DNA from: Ga0077555 sp050187415
GTDB lineage: Bacteria; Pseudomonadota; Alphaproteobacteria; Rhizobiales; Hyphomicrobiaceae
DNA: 64,000 bases
Assembly: GCA_050187415.1 (NCBI GenBank)
Contig: JBFWXN010000018.1
Coordinates: forward strand, 16,054 to 80,053
Direction: 5' to 3'
A program made the translations under genes and the position numbers. Of the stretch, positions 51,241 through 59,890 are shown one piece after another (position 1 is the stretch's first letter; each line of letters opens with the position of its first letter). Below the pieces are notes generated by a model. It was not told where the DNA came from and made no database searches. It worked only from the letters and a program-made list of their open reading frames with translations.

Positions 51241-52538
51241 TACTTCTTCTTGGAACGCGCCTTTCCCGGATCGTCGAGGCTGTCCGATCCTTCGATCTTC
51301 ACCGCGTGCAGCTCGAGCGCAGCGATCGCCCTCTCGAACTCCTTCGTCTGCGCGATGAGTGCACCGATGGCTGCTTCGACCACAGCATTGCCTTCCGCAT
51401 TGTCCTCGCCGATCATTTGATCGTAGGCTTCCTTCGTCTCGGCGCGCTGCTTCAAAACGCCCATGCGCGACACTGTCGCGGCCAGCGCCTTGCGCACGCG
51501 ATCGTCGATCTCAGGTGACTTGGCCTTGACGAGATTCGAGACGCTCGCGCCGGAGATCATTGTCCCATCGGTTCGCTTGTAGCGCCCGAGGTAAACGTTC
51601 TCGATACCGATCACGTCGAAATAGTGCGAGTTGTGCGTGTTGTCCGAAAAGCAGTCGTGCTCCTCCTCGGGGTCGTTGAGCAACAGTCCGAGCTTCATCC
51701 GTTCGCCGGCCATCTCGCCATAGGATAGGCTCGCAAGCCCGGTAAAGATCGCCGTCAACGCTTCACTTTCCGATTTATCGAGCGCGGACCGCGCCGCGCC
51801 CTTCGGCGCCCATTGGGCGGCCATGAAGGCAAGATCGTCGACAAGAAGGTCGGTAGCTACGGTCAGGTAGGTCGCCCGCCGATCGCAGTTGCCGCCGGTG
51901 CATGCCTCGCCCTTGGCATAGTCGGAGAACGGCCGGTTTCCCGCACCCGGCCCCGTCCCGTTGAGATCCTGGCCCCAAAGCAGAAACTCGATGGCGTGAT
52001 AGCCTGTCGCCACGTTCGCCTCGATCTTCTCCGCCTCTTGCAAGGTCTCGGCAAGCAGGACCTTGGTGATGCGGCTCACATCGACCGTCCGTCCTCCAAT
52101 CGTGAGCTTTCGGTTCGCGATCACGTTGGCCGTATAGAGCGGATTGGTGTCCGATGCCGTCCCGTAGCCTGGATCTACATAGTCGATCAGGCCTTCATCC
52201 AGCGGCCACGAGTTCACCTTGCCTTCCCACTCGTCCACGATCTTATTGCCGAAGCGAAAGGCCTCGGTCTGCATATAGGGCACCCGCGCCGCCTTCCAGG
52301 CCTCTCGTGCCGCCGCCATCGTGTCCGCGCTCGGCGTGGCAATGAGCGTGGCGACACTGGCTTTCAACTTACGAGCCGCCGCCAGCGAATCCTCGTACGC
52401 GGCCTGCCCGATATTCGCGTAAGTCTTGATCACGTCGTCGTTGCTTACGGCACTCGCCGGGCTCGTCATTGCCACAACCAGAACGCACAGGCCCGCTGCC
52501 CCCGCGACGCGGGCGGCCAACGTCGTCTTACTGCTCAA
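51240..52538 (-). CDS. Imelysin family protein (M75), first copy
   Basis: A 432-residue imelysin with the conserved GYHAIEFLLWGQDL motif (GxHxxE), as in iron-regulated imelysins such as EfeO/IrpA-type proteins. These periplasmic proteins are implicated in iron uptake. The start is proposed at TTG 52538, not the in-frame GTG/ATG at 52580/52574. AAGGAGGG is 5 nt upstream of the TTG, and the resulting N terminus is a clean signal peptide (SSKTTLAARVAGAAGLCVLV ending MTSPASA). It follows the porin gene and overlaps the di-heme oxidoreductase gene. Confidence 0.9.
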   Translation of the reverse strand: MSSKTTLAARVAGAAGLCVLVVAMTSPASAVSNDDVIKTYANIGQAAYEDSLAAARKLKASVATLIATPSADTMAAAREAWKAARVPYMQTEAFRFGNKIVDEWEGKVNSWPLDEGLIDYVDPGYGTASDTNPLYTANVIANRKLTIGGRTVDVSRITKVLLAETLQEAEKIEANVATGYHAIEFLLWGQDLNGTGPGAGNRPFSDYAKGEACTGGNCDRRATYLTVATDLLVDDLAFMAAQWAPKGAARSALDKSESEALTAIFTGLASLSYGEMAGERMKLGLLLNDPEEEHDCFSDNTHNSHYFDVIGIENVYLGRYKRTDGTMISGASVSNLVKAKSPEIDDRVRKALAATVSRMGVLKQRAETKEAYDQMIGEDNAEGNAVVEAAIGALIAQTKEFERAIAALELHAVKIEGSDSLDDPGKARSKKK

Positions 52539-52580
52539 GACACCCTCCTTCGCGCGAACGCCGACGTTCGCCATCGTCAC

Positions 52581-53963
52581 TCAGTACTTGATCGTCGAGC
52601 GCAGACCGATCACCGCCGCGTTTTCCGGGCGAGGCTCGCCTGCCGGATCATCGTCAGGTTGGACACCGCCCCCACCCGGTCGCCAGAAGTACTGGAAATC
52701 CGGTTGAATAGTCCATCCCGGAACGACTTCGGCCGCGTAGCTGATTTCGAAAACTGTCTCGGACGAGCGCACCGGCGCCGCATGACCGCTCGCCAGATTG
52801 CGGTCGCGATCGGCGCCTCGCACGTCGCCTGCAAGGCTGCTGTGACCGATCCCCACGGCGATCACGTCGCTCGGCCGGCCGGCGGTAAGCCCCGTGAACG
52901 TGACGCCGCCCTCCAGGTAGAAATCGATCAGATTGCGATCATCGGGGCTCCCGGCCACACGACCAAACACGCTGGCGCCCCTGGTCTCCGAGCCGGGAAC
53001 TCGGTAAACGACCTGATCAACGATCCCGTAAAGGCCGTAGTTGTGGTGCAGAATCGCTGCCGGCCCGCCAGAGAAGGCCAAGCGCGCGCCGGCGTCATTG
53101 AAACGGCTGCTCTCGAAATCGCCATAGTGTCGCCATCCACCAACCTTGACCAACCCGGCGAAACCTAGGGTGTATTTTGCGTGGGCCTCGACCATCATGA
53201 AGAGCGGATCGCCGAGAGGAAATTGGAGGCCATCGCTGTTGCAGCGCTGCGGATCGTCCTTGGCGCACGGACGCGCGACCTCACCATTGAAGAACCCGGC
53301 CAAGACTGTGAAATCGTCCCCAGTGAGCTTTAGGCGCGCGCCTGGGGTGGCCAACGGATAGGCGGGGCCACCATCAGGAAGATTGGCCGCGGCAATTGTT
53401 GGCCATCCAAACGTACCGTTGAGCAGGGCCCCGCCGCCCTCGCTGGTCAGGAATTCGCTATCCGCTGCAAGCTGGCCAAAGCGAACGGACGCCTTTCCAT
53501 CGAGAACCGACTGCTCCAACCACACCTCGAACAGCCGAGTCGCTGGCGTCGCCTCGATGTTGCTGACCGATGCCAGACTCCCCACGTTCTCGCCGCTGAT
53601 GCTACGCCCGTGAATTTGGAATGCGTTGACGTGAAAAGTGAGGCCCCGCCATGCGATGGCCTTGGCCAGATCCCAATCTGCGTGCAACTCGAGACGGCCA
53701 TCGTATTTCGCGCCTCGCTTGTCGCCGCCCGAGACGACGCCAAGCAGCTCATTTATCGATCTGGCCCCGTATGTGATCCCTCGCGAGGCGAGGCGGGCTC
53801 TCAACGCTCCCGGATCGGCTAAGCTGGGGGGCAGACTAGTCGCCACGGACGCTTCGGGGATGCCGAGGTGCGAATTCTCCCGCTCCTCTGCGATGACAGA
53901 TTGCGCTGCGCCGGCAACGCCTAACGCCAGCCAAACCGTCAGCCACTTCCCAAGCGCCATCAT
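52581..53963 (-). CDS. OprB-family carbohydrate-type porin
   Basis: A 460-residue outer-membrane porin. The N-terminal signal is MMALGKWLTVWLALGVAGAA. The mature part is beta-rich with alternating aromatic residues and ends with IGLRSTIKY, the terminal aromatic typical of outer-membrane barrels. OprB-like features are LRARLASRGITYGARSINEL and FEVWLEQSVLDGKASVRFGQ. It is the first gene of the imelysin operon, so it probably admits the iron-related substrate or a chelate; that is inference. ATG 53963 is preferred; a longer frame runs upstream to 54122 without a ribosome site. Confidence 0.85.
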   Translation of the reverse strand: MMALGKWLTVWLALGVAGAAQSVIAEERENSHLGIPEASVATSLPPSLADPGALRARLASRGITYGARSINELLGVVSGGDKRGAKYDGRLELHADWDLAKAIAWRGLTFHVNAFQIHGRSISGENVGSLASVSNIEATPATRLFEVWLEQSVLDGKASVRFGQLAADSEFLTSEGGGALLNGTFGWPTIAAANLPDGGPAYPLATPGARLKLTGDDFTVLAGFFNGEVARPCAKDDPQRCNSDGLQFPLGDPLFMMVEAHAKYTLGFAGLVKVGGWRHYGDFESSRFNDAGARLAFSGGPAAILHHNYGLYGIVDQVVYRVPGSETRGASVFGRVAGSPDDRNLIDFYLEGGVTFTGLTAGRPSDVIAVGIGHSSLAGDVRGADRDRNLASGHAAPVRSSETVFEISYAAEVVPGWTIQPDFQYFWRPGGGGVQPDDDPAGEPRPENAAVIGLRSTIKY

Positions 53964-54151
53964 TTGGCATCCACACCATGCGTTGATCAGGTGAGCCCAC
54001 CGAGGCATGGCACGCAGTATCGATGATTCTCGCTCGGCGGCCACGCGCAGCATGCCGCGGCCACTGAACTTGAAGACTTCAATCAAGTCTTTGGCACTCA
54101 TCTGCAGCACAGGCCGCAACACTCCAGTCAGGACCCAGTTCAGGATCTATT

Positions 54152-54166
54152 TGAACATGACAATCA
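54152..54166. promoter_or_regulatory. TGA-N9-TCA motif upstream of the porin-imelysin operon
   Basis: TGAACATGACAATCA matches the TGA-N9-TCA core recognised by the rhizobial iron regulator RirA (IRO box). It lies about 190 nt upstream of the porin start, in the only AT-rich stretch of the 54.0-54.3 kb gap. The core is short, so a chance match is possible. The rest of the 638-nt gap 53964-54601 holds a plus-strand promoter, a hairpin and a small ORF, listed separately. Confidence 0.3.
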
Positions 54167-54304
54167 ACAGCAATAAATCTCGAACAACCGAGGCAGAAGA
54201 CATAGATTCCAGAAAATTAAATCGGCTGATTTCCAAGATCAGATAGTTAGCAATACGCTGCGGCAACAATAGGAAATCTCGACACCCAGCCATTCGCCTT
54301 GGGG

Positions 54305-54333
54305 TTGACACGTCCAGATCGAGGCTATAGTCA
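54305..54333 (+). promoter_or_regulatory. Candidate sigma70 promoter of the glucosylglycerol operon
   Basis: A perfect TTGACA (54305-54310), 17 nt, then TAGTCA (54328-54333); a TATAGT at 54326-54331 with a 15-nt spacer is an alternative -10. Nearest downstream gene on this strand is the small ORF at 54432. Confidence 0.55.
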
Positions 54334-54363
54334 CGGTTGTGCATCATAAATCGTGAAAGTCGA

Positions 54364-54383
54364 GCAGGGCTTTTTAAGCCTGC
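54364..54383 (+). promoter_or_regulatory. Leader hairpin downstream of the promoter
   Basis: GCAGG-G-CTT, loop TTT, AAG-CCTGC: 8 pairs with one bulged G, about 25 nt after the expected transcription start and 48 nt before the first ORF. No T-run follows. It could stabilise or attenuate the operon message. Confidence 0.35.
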
Positions 54384-54431
54384 AAATCCATTGGCGGCGA
54401 GCACGTCGTCTCCACTCAGCGGAGGGCTACC

Positions 54432-54605
54432 GTGAGCAACAACGGAGCAGCCACGCGGTTCTGTAACACTTACGTGGGACCGACGGCATTCGAGCGGGCG
54501 ACCCGAATTGGTCGCAAATCCCGAGGTATCACGTTTTCAGTCGTGCGACGCCCCGCCGTACGCGCTCCCGTCACGGGCGCTCGCCGTGAAACGGCCTCGG
54601 AATGA
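54432..54605 (+). CDS. Small GTG-started ORF heading the glucosylglycerol operon
   Basis: 57 residues, very basic (Arg-rich: ATRIGRKSRG, VVRRPAVRAPVTGARR). No similarity is recognised. The GTG start has CGGAGGG 6 nt upstream, a stronger site than those of most genes around it. The stop overlaps the start of the following phosphatase gene (ATGA), the same junction type as every other overlap in this operon. That pattern makes it a plausible leader or regulatory peptide, but a short ORF by chance cannot be ruled out. Confidence 0.45.
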   Translation: MSNNGAATRFCNTYVGPTAFERATRIGRKSRGITFSVVRRPAVRAPVTGARRETASE

Positions 54606-55339
54606 AGCGGCCGAATCTTGTGCTCGCCACCGATCTGGACGGCACATTCCTCGGAGGATCGAGCACCGATCGCGTCGAACTTTACGGACAATTGCAGTCG
54701 CGCGGCGACGTTCTTCTGATCTTCGTCACCGGTCGAGACATCGACTTCATTTCCAAGTTGATCGAAACGCCGGGCATGCCGCGGCCGCACTTTATCATCG
54801 GTGACGTCGGAACGTCGATTTATGATGGCGAAAGGCTTGAACCGGTTGCAGATCTGGAAGCGCCGATCGCGGCGCTCTGGAACGACTCCGGACCGCGCAT
54901 TATTGAGATGCTGAAAGATGATCCGGGCCTGACACTTCAGGAAACGACATTTCGACATCGCGTGAGCTACGATTGCGACCCGTCGGCACTTCAACCATGC
55001 AGCTCAGAAAAGGTTGAAGCTGCGGGCTTCGATTGCCTGTTATCGGCGGACCGATTTTTCGACGTACTGCCGAAAGGCGTGTCGAAGGGGCCGACGCTGA
55101 CCCGGTTGATCGATGCGTTTGCGCTCGACGCCGACAGCGTTCTCGTTGCCGGCGACACCATGAACGACCTGTCGCTGTTCGAGACCGGCTTCAAAGGCGT
55201 CGCGGTTGGCAATTCCGAGCCGAGACTCGCAGAAGCGGTTCGTGGCATGAAAAACGTCTATCGCAGCAGCCGCCCCGGCACGGCCGGAATTCTCGATGCC
55301 ATGCAGCATTTTACCTTCAAAGGGGAGCCGCGCCCATGA
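54602..55339 (+). CDS. HAD phosphatase, sucrose-phosphatase-like; probable glucosylglycerol-phosphate phosphatase
   Basis: A 245-residue HAD-IIB hydrolase. The nucleophile motif is D11-L-D13-G-T (LATDLDGTFLGG), motif II is FVTGRD, and the metal motif is AGDTMNDLSLF. The fold is closest to sucrose-6F-phosphate and mannosylfructose-phosphate phosphatases. The stop overlaps the ggpS-like start (ATGA), so it should remove the phosphate from the product of that enzyme. In fused GgpPS enzymes of some bacteria a HAD domain is joined to the GT20 domain; here they are separate genes. Cyanobacterial GgpP is from another phosphatase family. Confidence 0.85.
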   Translation: MKRPNLVLATDLDGTFLGGSSTDRVELYGQLQSRGDVLLIFVTGRDIDFISKLIETPGMPRPHFIIGDVGTSIYDGERLEPVADLEAPIAALWNDSGPRIIEMLKDDPGLTLQETTFRHRVSYDCDPSALQPCSSEKVEAAGFDCLLSADRFFDVLPKGVSKGPTLTRLIDAFALDADSVLVAGDTMNDLSLFETGFKGVAVGNSEPRLAEAVRGMKNVYRSSRPGTAGILDAMQHFTFKGEPRP

Positions 55340-56856
55340 GAAAATCGTCTCTGGTCATCGTCTACCACCGGCAGCCGAATGACGAGGTCATGGTCGACGG
55401 ACGCGTCGTCTATCGTACCCATAAAAGCCCGAACGGAATTGTCCCGACGTTGAAGAGCTTCTTTCATCGTCTCCCGCCGGAGGCCGGCGCCTGGGTTGCG
55501 TGGAAAATTCACGACCCTTCGACGGAAGGCGAATTCGAACGAGTCATCCATGTCGATGACCCGAACGGCGGCTATGTCGTATCGCGGCTGCCGCTCACGG
55601 CAGATCAGGTCGAAAGCTTTTATCACATCACATCGAAGGAGGCGTTGTGGCCGATCCTTCATTCCTTTCCACGGTTATTCCAGTATGAGAATGTCGATTG
55701 GGAAAAATTTCGCGAAGTGAACCGCCTGTTCGCCGAAGCCGCCGCAGAGCAGGTCGAGGACGACGGCTTGGTTTGGGTGCACGATTACAATTTGTGGCTC
55801 GTTCCAGCATATTTGCGTCAACTCAAGCCGAATGTGCACATTGCCTTTTTTCACCACACGCCGTTCCCGGGCCCCGATGTGTTCAACGTTTTGCCATGGC
55901 GCCGCGAAATCGTCGACAGCCTGCTGGAGTGCGATCTCGTCGGGTTCCACATCCCCCGCTACGCCAAGAATTTTGCCGACGTGGCGCGCGCCTTGAATAA
56001 TGCCGAGATCAAAGAGCTTGCGCCGGTCGAAGAAGGGCTTTCCCCAGCCGGCACGGCCCTCTCGGAGCCGGAGGTCCCGACCGTCCTCCAGACGGCGACG
56101 CGCACCGTCAGGCTGGGCGTTACACCAGTCGGAACGAATCCCGATCTGGTCGAGAGCTACGTCGAGTCCGATTCCAATCAGGCCTTGCAAAAGCAGCTTC
56201 TCGAGGAACTCGGCGGGCGCCGACTTCTGATGACGGTCGGCCGTACGGATTACACGAAGGGCATGATCGAGTGCCTGCTCGCCTTCGAGCGATTGCTTGA
56301 GCGCCGCCCTGAACTCGTCGGCAATTTGAAAATGCTGGTCACGTCGGTGCGCGCCGCCTCGACGATGAAAGTCTACGAGGACACTCAGCGCGAAATCGAA
56401 GGCATGGTCGGACGGATCAACGGTCGCTTTTCGACGCTCGACTGGACACCCGTCGTACTCTTTTCGAACGCCATTCCGTTCGAACGCCTTGTGGCGCATT
56501 TCCGCATCGCGAACGTGTGCCTGACGACGCCTCTGCGTGACGGCCTCAATCTGGTCGCCAAAGAATACGTGGCGGCAAAGAAGGGTCAGGCCGGCGCGCT
56601 GGTATTGTCTGAATTCGCGGGGTGCGCTGTCGAACTGCCCCAGGCCGTGCTGACCAATCCCTATTCGAACCGTGCCATGGACCGTGCGCTGGATGAGGCT
56701 ATCGACATGCCGGAGGCAGAAGCGATCCGACGCATGGCGGAGATGAATGAGGTCGTGCGTCATTACGATCACGAACGATGGGCTCGCCAGGTCGCCGACC
56801 AGTTCGATCACATTGCGGCCCTGCCTGGTCGCGGAAAGTCGCCGCAGGCTGCGTGA
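55336..56856 (+). CDS. ggpS: Glucosylglycerol-phosphate synthase (GT20)
   Basis: A 506-residue GT20 glycosyltransferase, which joins the glucose of ADP-glucose to glycerol 3-phosphate. It follows the cyanobacterial GgpS sequence rather than trehalose-phosphate synthase: SSLVIVYHRQPNDEV and KSPNGIVPTLKSFFHRLP at the N terminus, YHITSKEALWPILHSFPRLF, WVHDYNLWLVPAYLRQLKPN, FFHHTPFPGPDVFNVLPWRR and DLVGFHIPRYAKNFADVARA. The C terminus has LTTPLRDGLNLVAKEYVAAK. Length matches cyanobacterial GgpS (about 500). Overlaps both neighbours: ATGA with the phosphatase, TGATG with the binding-protein gene. Confidence 0.92.
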   Translation: MRKSSLVIVYHRQPNDEVMVDGRVVYRTHKSPNGIVPTLKSFFHRLPPEAGAWVAWKIHDPSTEGEFERVIHVDDPNGGYVVSRLPLTADQVESFYHITSKEALWPILHSFPRLFQYENVDWEKFREVNRLFAEAAAEQVEDDGLVWVHDYNLWLVPAYLRQLKPNVHIAFFHHTPFPGPDVFNVLPWRREIVDSLLECDLVGFHIPRYAKNFADVARALNNAEIKELAPVEEGLSPAGTALSEPEVPTVLQTATRTVRLGVTPVGTNPDLVESYVESDSNQALQKQLLEELGGRRLLMTVGRTDYTKGMIECLLAFERLLERRPELVGNLKMLVTSVRAASTMKVYEDTQREIEGMVGRINGRFSTLDWTPVVLFSNAIPFERLVAHFRIANVCLTTPLRDGLNLVAKEYVAAKKGQAGALVLSEFAGCAVELPQAVLTNPYSNRAMDRALDEAIDMPEAEAIRRMAEMNEVVRHYDHERWARQVADQFDHIAALPGRGKSPQAA

Positions 56857-58127
56857 TGCTGGCTATCGTCACTCGAGCTCTTCTTGCACTGGGGCTACTG
56901 CTTCCGGCGGCACGCGCGCCGTCGGTAGCAGCAGATATATCCATCGCCTGCGGCGCGCTCGGTGTCGAGTTGCAGCTTTGCTCGGACGCCGTCCACGATT
57001 GGGAGCGCCGGACCGGGAATACGGTCACGATCATCACCACTCCGAACTCGTCGACGGACCGGCTCGCCCTCTACCTCCAGATGCTCGCCTCGCGCACGAA
57101 TGACATCGACGTCCTCCAGATTGATGTAGTTTGGGCCGGTGTCCTGGCCGGTCATCTAGCCGATTTGCGACCTTACGTGGGCGATGCACCCGCCGCCCAC
57201 TTCCCAACTCTCATCGAAAACGACACGGTCGGTGGGAAGCTCGTTGCCCTGCCATGGTGGGCGGATGTAGGCGTGCTCTATTTCCGGAAGGATCTACTGC
57301 AGAAGAACGGCATCCAACCGCCTCGCACATGGCAACAATTGACGGCATCTGCGAAAGTCGTCCAGGACTCCGAGCGAGCTTCGGGTAATCGACGGATGTG
57401 GGGGTTCGTCTTTCAAGGGAAATCCTATGAAGGCTTGACGTGCAACGCGTTGGAGTGGATCGACGCGTTCCGCGGTGGAGCCATCATCGACACCAAGGGT
57501 CGGATCACAATCGACAACCCGCACACCATCGAGGCGCTGGAACTCGCCGGCGGATGGGTTGGAAATATCTCGCCGAAAGGAGTGCTCAATTACGATGAGG
57601 AGGCCGCTCGCGGCGTCTTTCAGACCGGCAATGCCATCTTCATGCGCAATTGGCCCTATGCGTGGTCGCTCGCCCAGCGCGAGGACAGCCCCGTTCGTAA
57701 CAAGGTCGGTGTCATGCCGCTACCCCGTGGCGGGCGGGATGGCAAGCGATCCGGGACGCTCGGGGGCTGGCACCTCGCCGTTTCGCGCTACTCGCGGCAC
57801 CCGAAGGAGGCAGCTGCATTGGTTGCTTTTCTGACCGGCGCCGAGCAGCAAAAAAAGCGGGCCGTCGAAGCTTCGTACAATCCCACGCGGCCGGCGCTTT
57901 ACGACGATCCGGAGGTCCTGGCCGCAAACCCATTTTTCAGCGAGCTTCTCGAGCCGTTGCGAAATGCCACGGCCCGCCCCTCGCGCATTGCCGGTCCCCA
58001 CTACAATCGACTATCGAGCGACGTCTTCCGGGCCGTGCATGACATTCTTGCCGGTTCCCCTGCTAAACCGCGCGTCGAGCAGCTCGCCTCGGAGCTCGAC
58101 CGGCTCAAGTACAGGGCGGGGTGGTGA
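56856..58127 (+). CDS. ABC sugar transporter, periplasmic substrate-binding protein
   Basis: A 423-residue extracellular solute-binding protein of the maltose/sugar type (family 1) with a signal peptide (RALLALGLLLPAARAPSVAA). It has typical features NDIDVLQIDVVWAGVLAGHL, LPWWADVGVLYFRKDLLQ and GWHLAVSRYSRHPKEAAALV. Placement behind ggpS argues for a glucosylglycerol-type ligand, as with GgtB in Synechocystis. There is no lipobox, so it is likely a soluble periplasmic protein. Confidence 0.9.
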   Translation: MLAIVTRALLALGLLLPAARAPSVAADISIACGALGVELQLCSDAVHDWERRTGNTVTIITTPNSSTDRLALYLQMLASRTNDIDVLQIDVVWAGVLAGHLADLRPYVGDAPAAHFPTLIENDTVGGKLVALPWWADVGVLYFRKDLLQKNGIQPPRTWQQLTASAKVVQDSERASGNRRMWGFVFQGKSYEGLTCNALEWIDAFRGGAIIDTKGRITIDNPHTIEALELAGGWVGNISPKGVLNYDEEAARGVFQTGNAIFMRNWPYAWSLAQREDSPVRNKVGVMPLPRGGRDGKRSGTLGGWHLAVSRYSRHPKEAAALVAFLTGAEQQKKRAVEASYNPTRPALYDDPEVLAANPFFSELLEPLRNATARPSRIAGPHYNRLSSDVFRAVHDILAGSPAKPRVEQLASELDRLKYRAGW

Positions 58128-59062
58128 GGGGTGATGCTTTGAGTCGGCACCGGTCCATCTCCGCTCAGCGAACGCGCGCCGCGTGGCTGTTCCTGGCGCC
58201 AATGCTGGTGATCCTCGCCGTCGTCGCACTGTGGCCACTTGGGCGCACGCTTTATTTTAGCCTGACCAACGCGACGCTGGTCGACATGAGCCATTACAAG
58301 CTCGTCGGATTATCCAATTACCTCGCCTACGACAGCGGCCGCTGGTACGGGATTCTGACCGATCCGCAGTGGCTCGCCTCACTTCGTAACACGCTCATAT
58401 TCGCCATCGTCTCGGTTTCACTCGAGACGATGCTCGGCGTGTCGATAGCCGTTCTCCTGAATGTTCCGTTTCGGGGTCGCGGGCTGATGCGGGCCGCTAT
58501 GCTCGTCCCCTGGGCAATCCCGACGGTGGTCTCCGCCAAGATGTGGAGCTGGATGCTCAATGACCAGTTCGGTGTGGTCAACGACGCGTTGCTGAAGTTC
58601 GGAGCTGTTGCCGCACCCGTCGCATGGCTAGCCGACCCGACCTTGTCGATGGCCTCGATCATTCTCGTCGACGTCTGGAAGACGACACCTTTCGTTGCAT
58701 TGCTGGCACTCGCAGCACTGCAGATGGTGCCGAAGGACTGCTATGAGGCAGCACGGGTCGACGGAGTGCATCCCGTGAGGGTTTTCTTCCAGGTTACGTT
58801 GCCGCTGATCCGCCCGGCCTTGGCCGTCGCCGTGGTCTTTCGACTTCTTGACGCGATGCGGATGTTCGACCTTGTCTACATCATGACCGGCGCTACCGAC
58901 GCGACCATGACGCTGTCTGTTTTCGCAAGGCGCGAACTCGTCGGCTTTCAGGACGTGGGCTATGGCTCCGCAGCAGCGACTCTGGTTTTTCTCATCATCG
59001 CACTTCTGACGGCGGTCTACCTCACGGCCATGCGGCTTGATTTTGGAGAAAAGCGGCGATGA
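58121..59062 (+). CDS. ABC sugar transporter permease 1 (MalF/UgpA type)
   Basis: A 313-residue inner-membrane permease with six transmembrane helices. The EAA loop that contacts the ATPase is EAARVDGVHPVRVFFQVTLP. The N-terminal helix is AAWLFLAPMLVILAVVALWP. It starts inside the end of the binding-protein gene; GTG at 58121 or 58124 and TTG at 58139 are possible starts. It pairs with the next gene to form the channel, like GgtC. Confidence 0.92.
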   Translation: MVRGDALSRHRSISAQRTRAAWLFLAPMLVILAVVALWPLGRTLYFSLTNATLVDMSHYKLVGLSNYLAYDSGRWYGILTDPQWLASLRNTLIFAIVSVSLETMLGVSIAVLLNVPFRGRGLMRAAMLVPWAIPTVVSAKMWSWMLNDQFGVVNDALLKFGAVAAPVAWLADPTLSMASIILVDVWKTTPFVALLALAALQMVPKDCYEAARVDGVHPVRVFFQVTLPLIRPALAVAVVFRLLDAMRMFDLVYIMTGATDATMTLSVFARRELVGFQDVGYGSAAATLVFLIIALLTAVYLTAMRLDFGEKRR

Positions 59063-59886
59063 AGCGCCTGCTTGCTGGCCTCGGATTGGCACTCGTCTGC
59101 GTCATGCTTGCTGTCTTCTTGTTGTTCCCCCTCTATTACGCGATGTTGACCTCGTTCAAGTTGGGTTCCGAATTGTTTCGCGTCACCTATTGGCCGACCG
59201 AACTCGACGTCACGAATTACGTAAAAATTTGGACTGAGCAGAATTTCGTCCGCAATGTATTGAATTCGATCGTCGTTGCGACTTGCGTTGTCGTTCTTTC
59301 TCTCGCCGTTGCGCTGACGGCAGCCTTCGCGTTGGGGCGCATCCAATTTACTGGGCGTCGGATGCTTCTTTATGCGATACTTGCCATCTCGATGTTTCCA
59401 CAGGTTGCTGTCCTCTCAGGCCTGTTCGAGGTGATCCGCGTTCTCGGGCTTTATAACAACCTGATTGGGCTTATTTTCTCTTATATGATTTTCACGTTGC
59501 CATTCACGGTGTGGGTACTCACGACATTCATGCGCGAATTACCCGTCGAAATCGAGGAAGCCGCCATCTTGGATGGCCTTGGGCCCTTTGTCATCGTGAC
59601 GCGCATCTTCATGCCATTGATGGCGCCGGCTATGGCCGCCACCGGGCTCCTGGCGTTTATTGCAGCTTGGAACGAATTCCTGTTTGCACTCACCTTCACA
59701 CTTTCCAACGATCAGCGCACCGTACCGGTTGCCATTGCGCTGATCACCGGCGCAAGCGAATACGAGCTGCCGTGGGGAAATATCATGGCAGCCTCGGTCA
59801 TTGTCACCCTTCCTCTTATCGGCCTCGTGCTTGTTTTCCAGCGTCGCCTGGTAACCGGGCTGACCGCAGGCGCAGTGAAAGGATAG
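59059..59886 (+). CDS. ABC sugar transporter permease 2 (MalG/UgpE type)
   Basis: A 275-residue permease with six helices and the EAA loop EEAAILDGLGPFVIVTRIFM. The N-terminal helix LLAGLGLALVCVMLAVFLLF and the NSIVVATCVVVLSLAVALTA segment are typical of MalG-type subunits. It overlaps the first permease by 4 nt (ATGA) and leads the ATPase gene by 4 nt. It would be the GgtD-like half of the channel. Confidence 0.92.
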   Translation: MKRLLAGLGLALVCVMLAVFLLFPLYYAMLTSFKLGSELFRVTYWPTELDVTNYVKIWTEQNFVRNVLNSIVVATCVVVLSLAVALTAAFALGRIQFTGRRMLLYAILAISMFPQVAVLSGLFEVIRVLGLYNNLIGLIFSYMIFTLPFTVWVLTTFMRELPVEIEEAAILDGLGPFVIVTRIFMPLMAPAMAATGLLAFIAAWNEFLFALTFTLSNDQRTVPVAIALITGASEYELPWGNIMAASVIVTLPLIGLVLVFQRRLVTGLTAGAVKG

Positions 59887-59890
59887 CCCT

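Noticed and set aside
55336..56856. Trehalose-6-phosphate synthase (otsA)
   Set aside because: The GT20 protein follows cyanobacterial GgpS over its whole length (for example KSPNGIVPTLKSFF and YHITSKEALWPILHSFP), and the neighbouring phosphatase is a HAD-IIB sucrose-phosphatase type, so glucosylglycerol-phosphate synthase is preferred.
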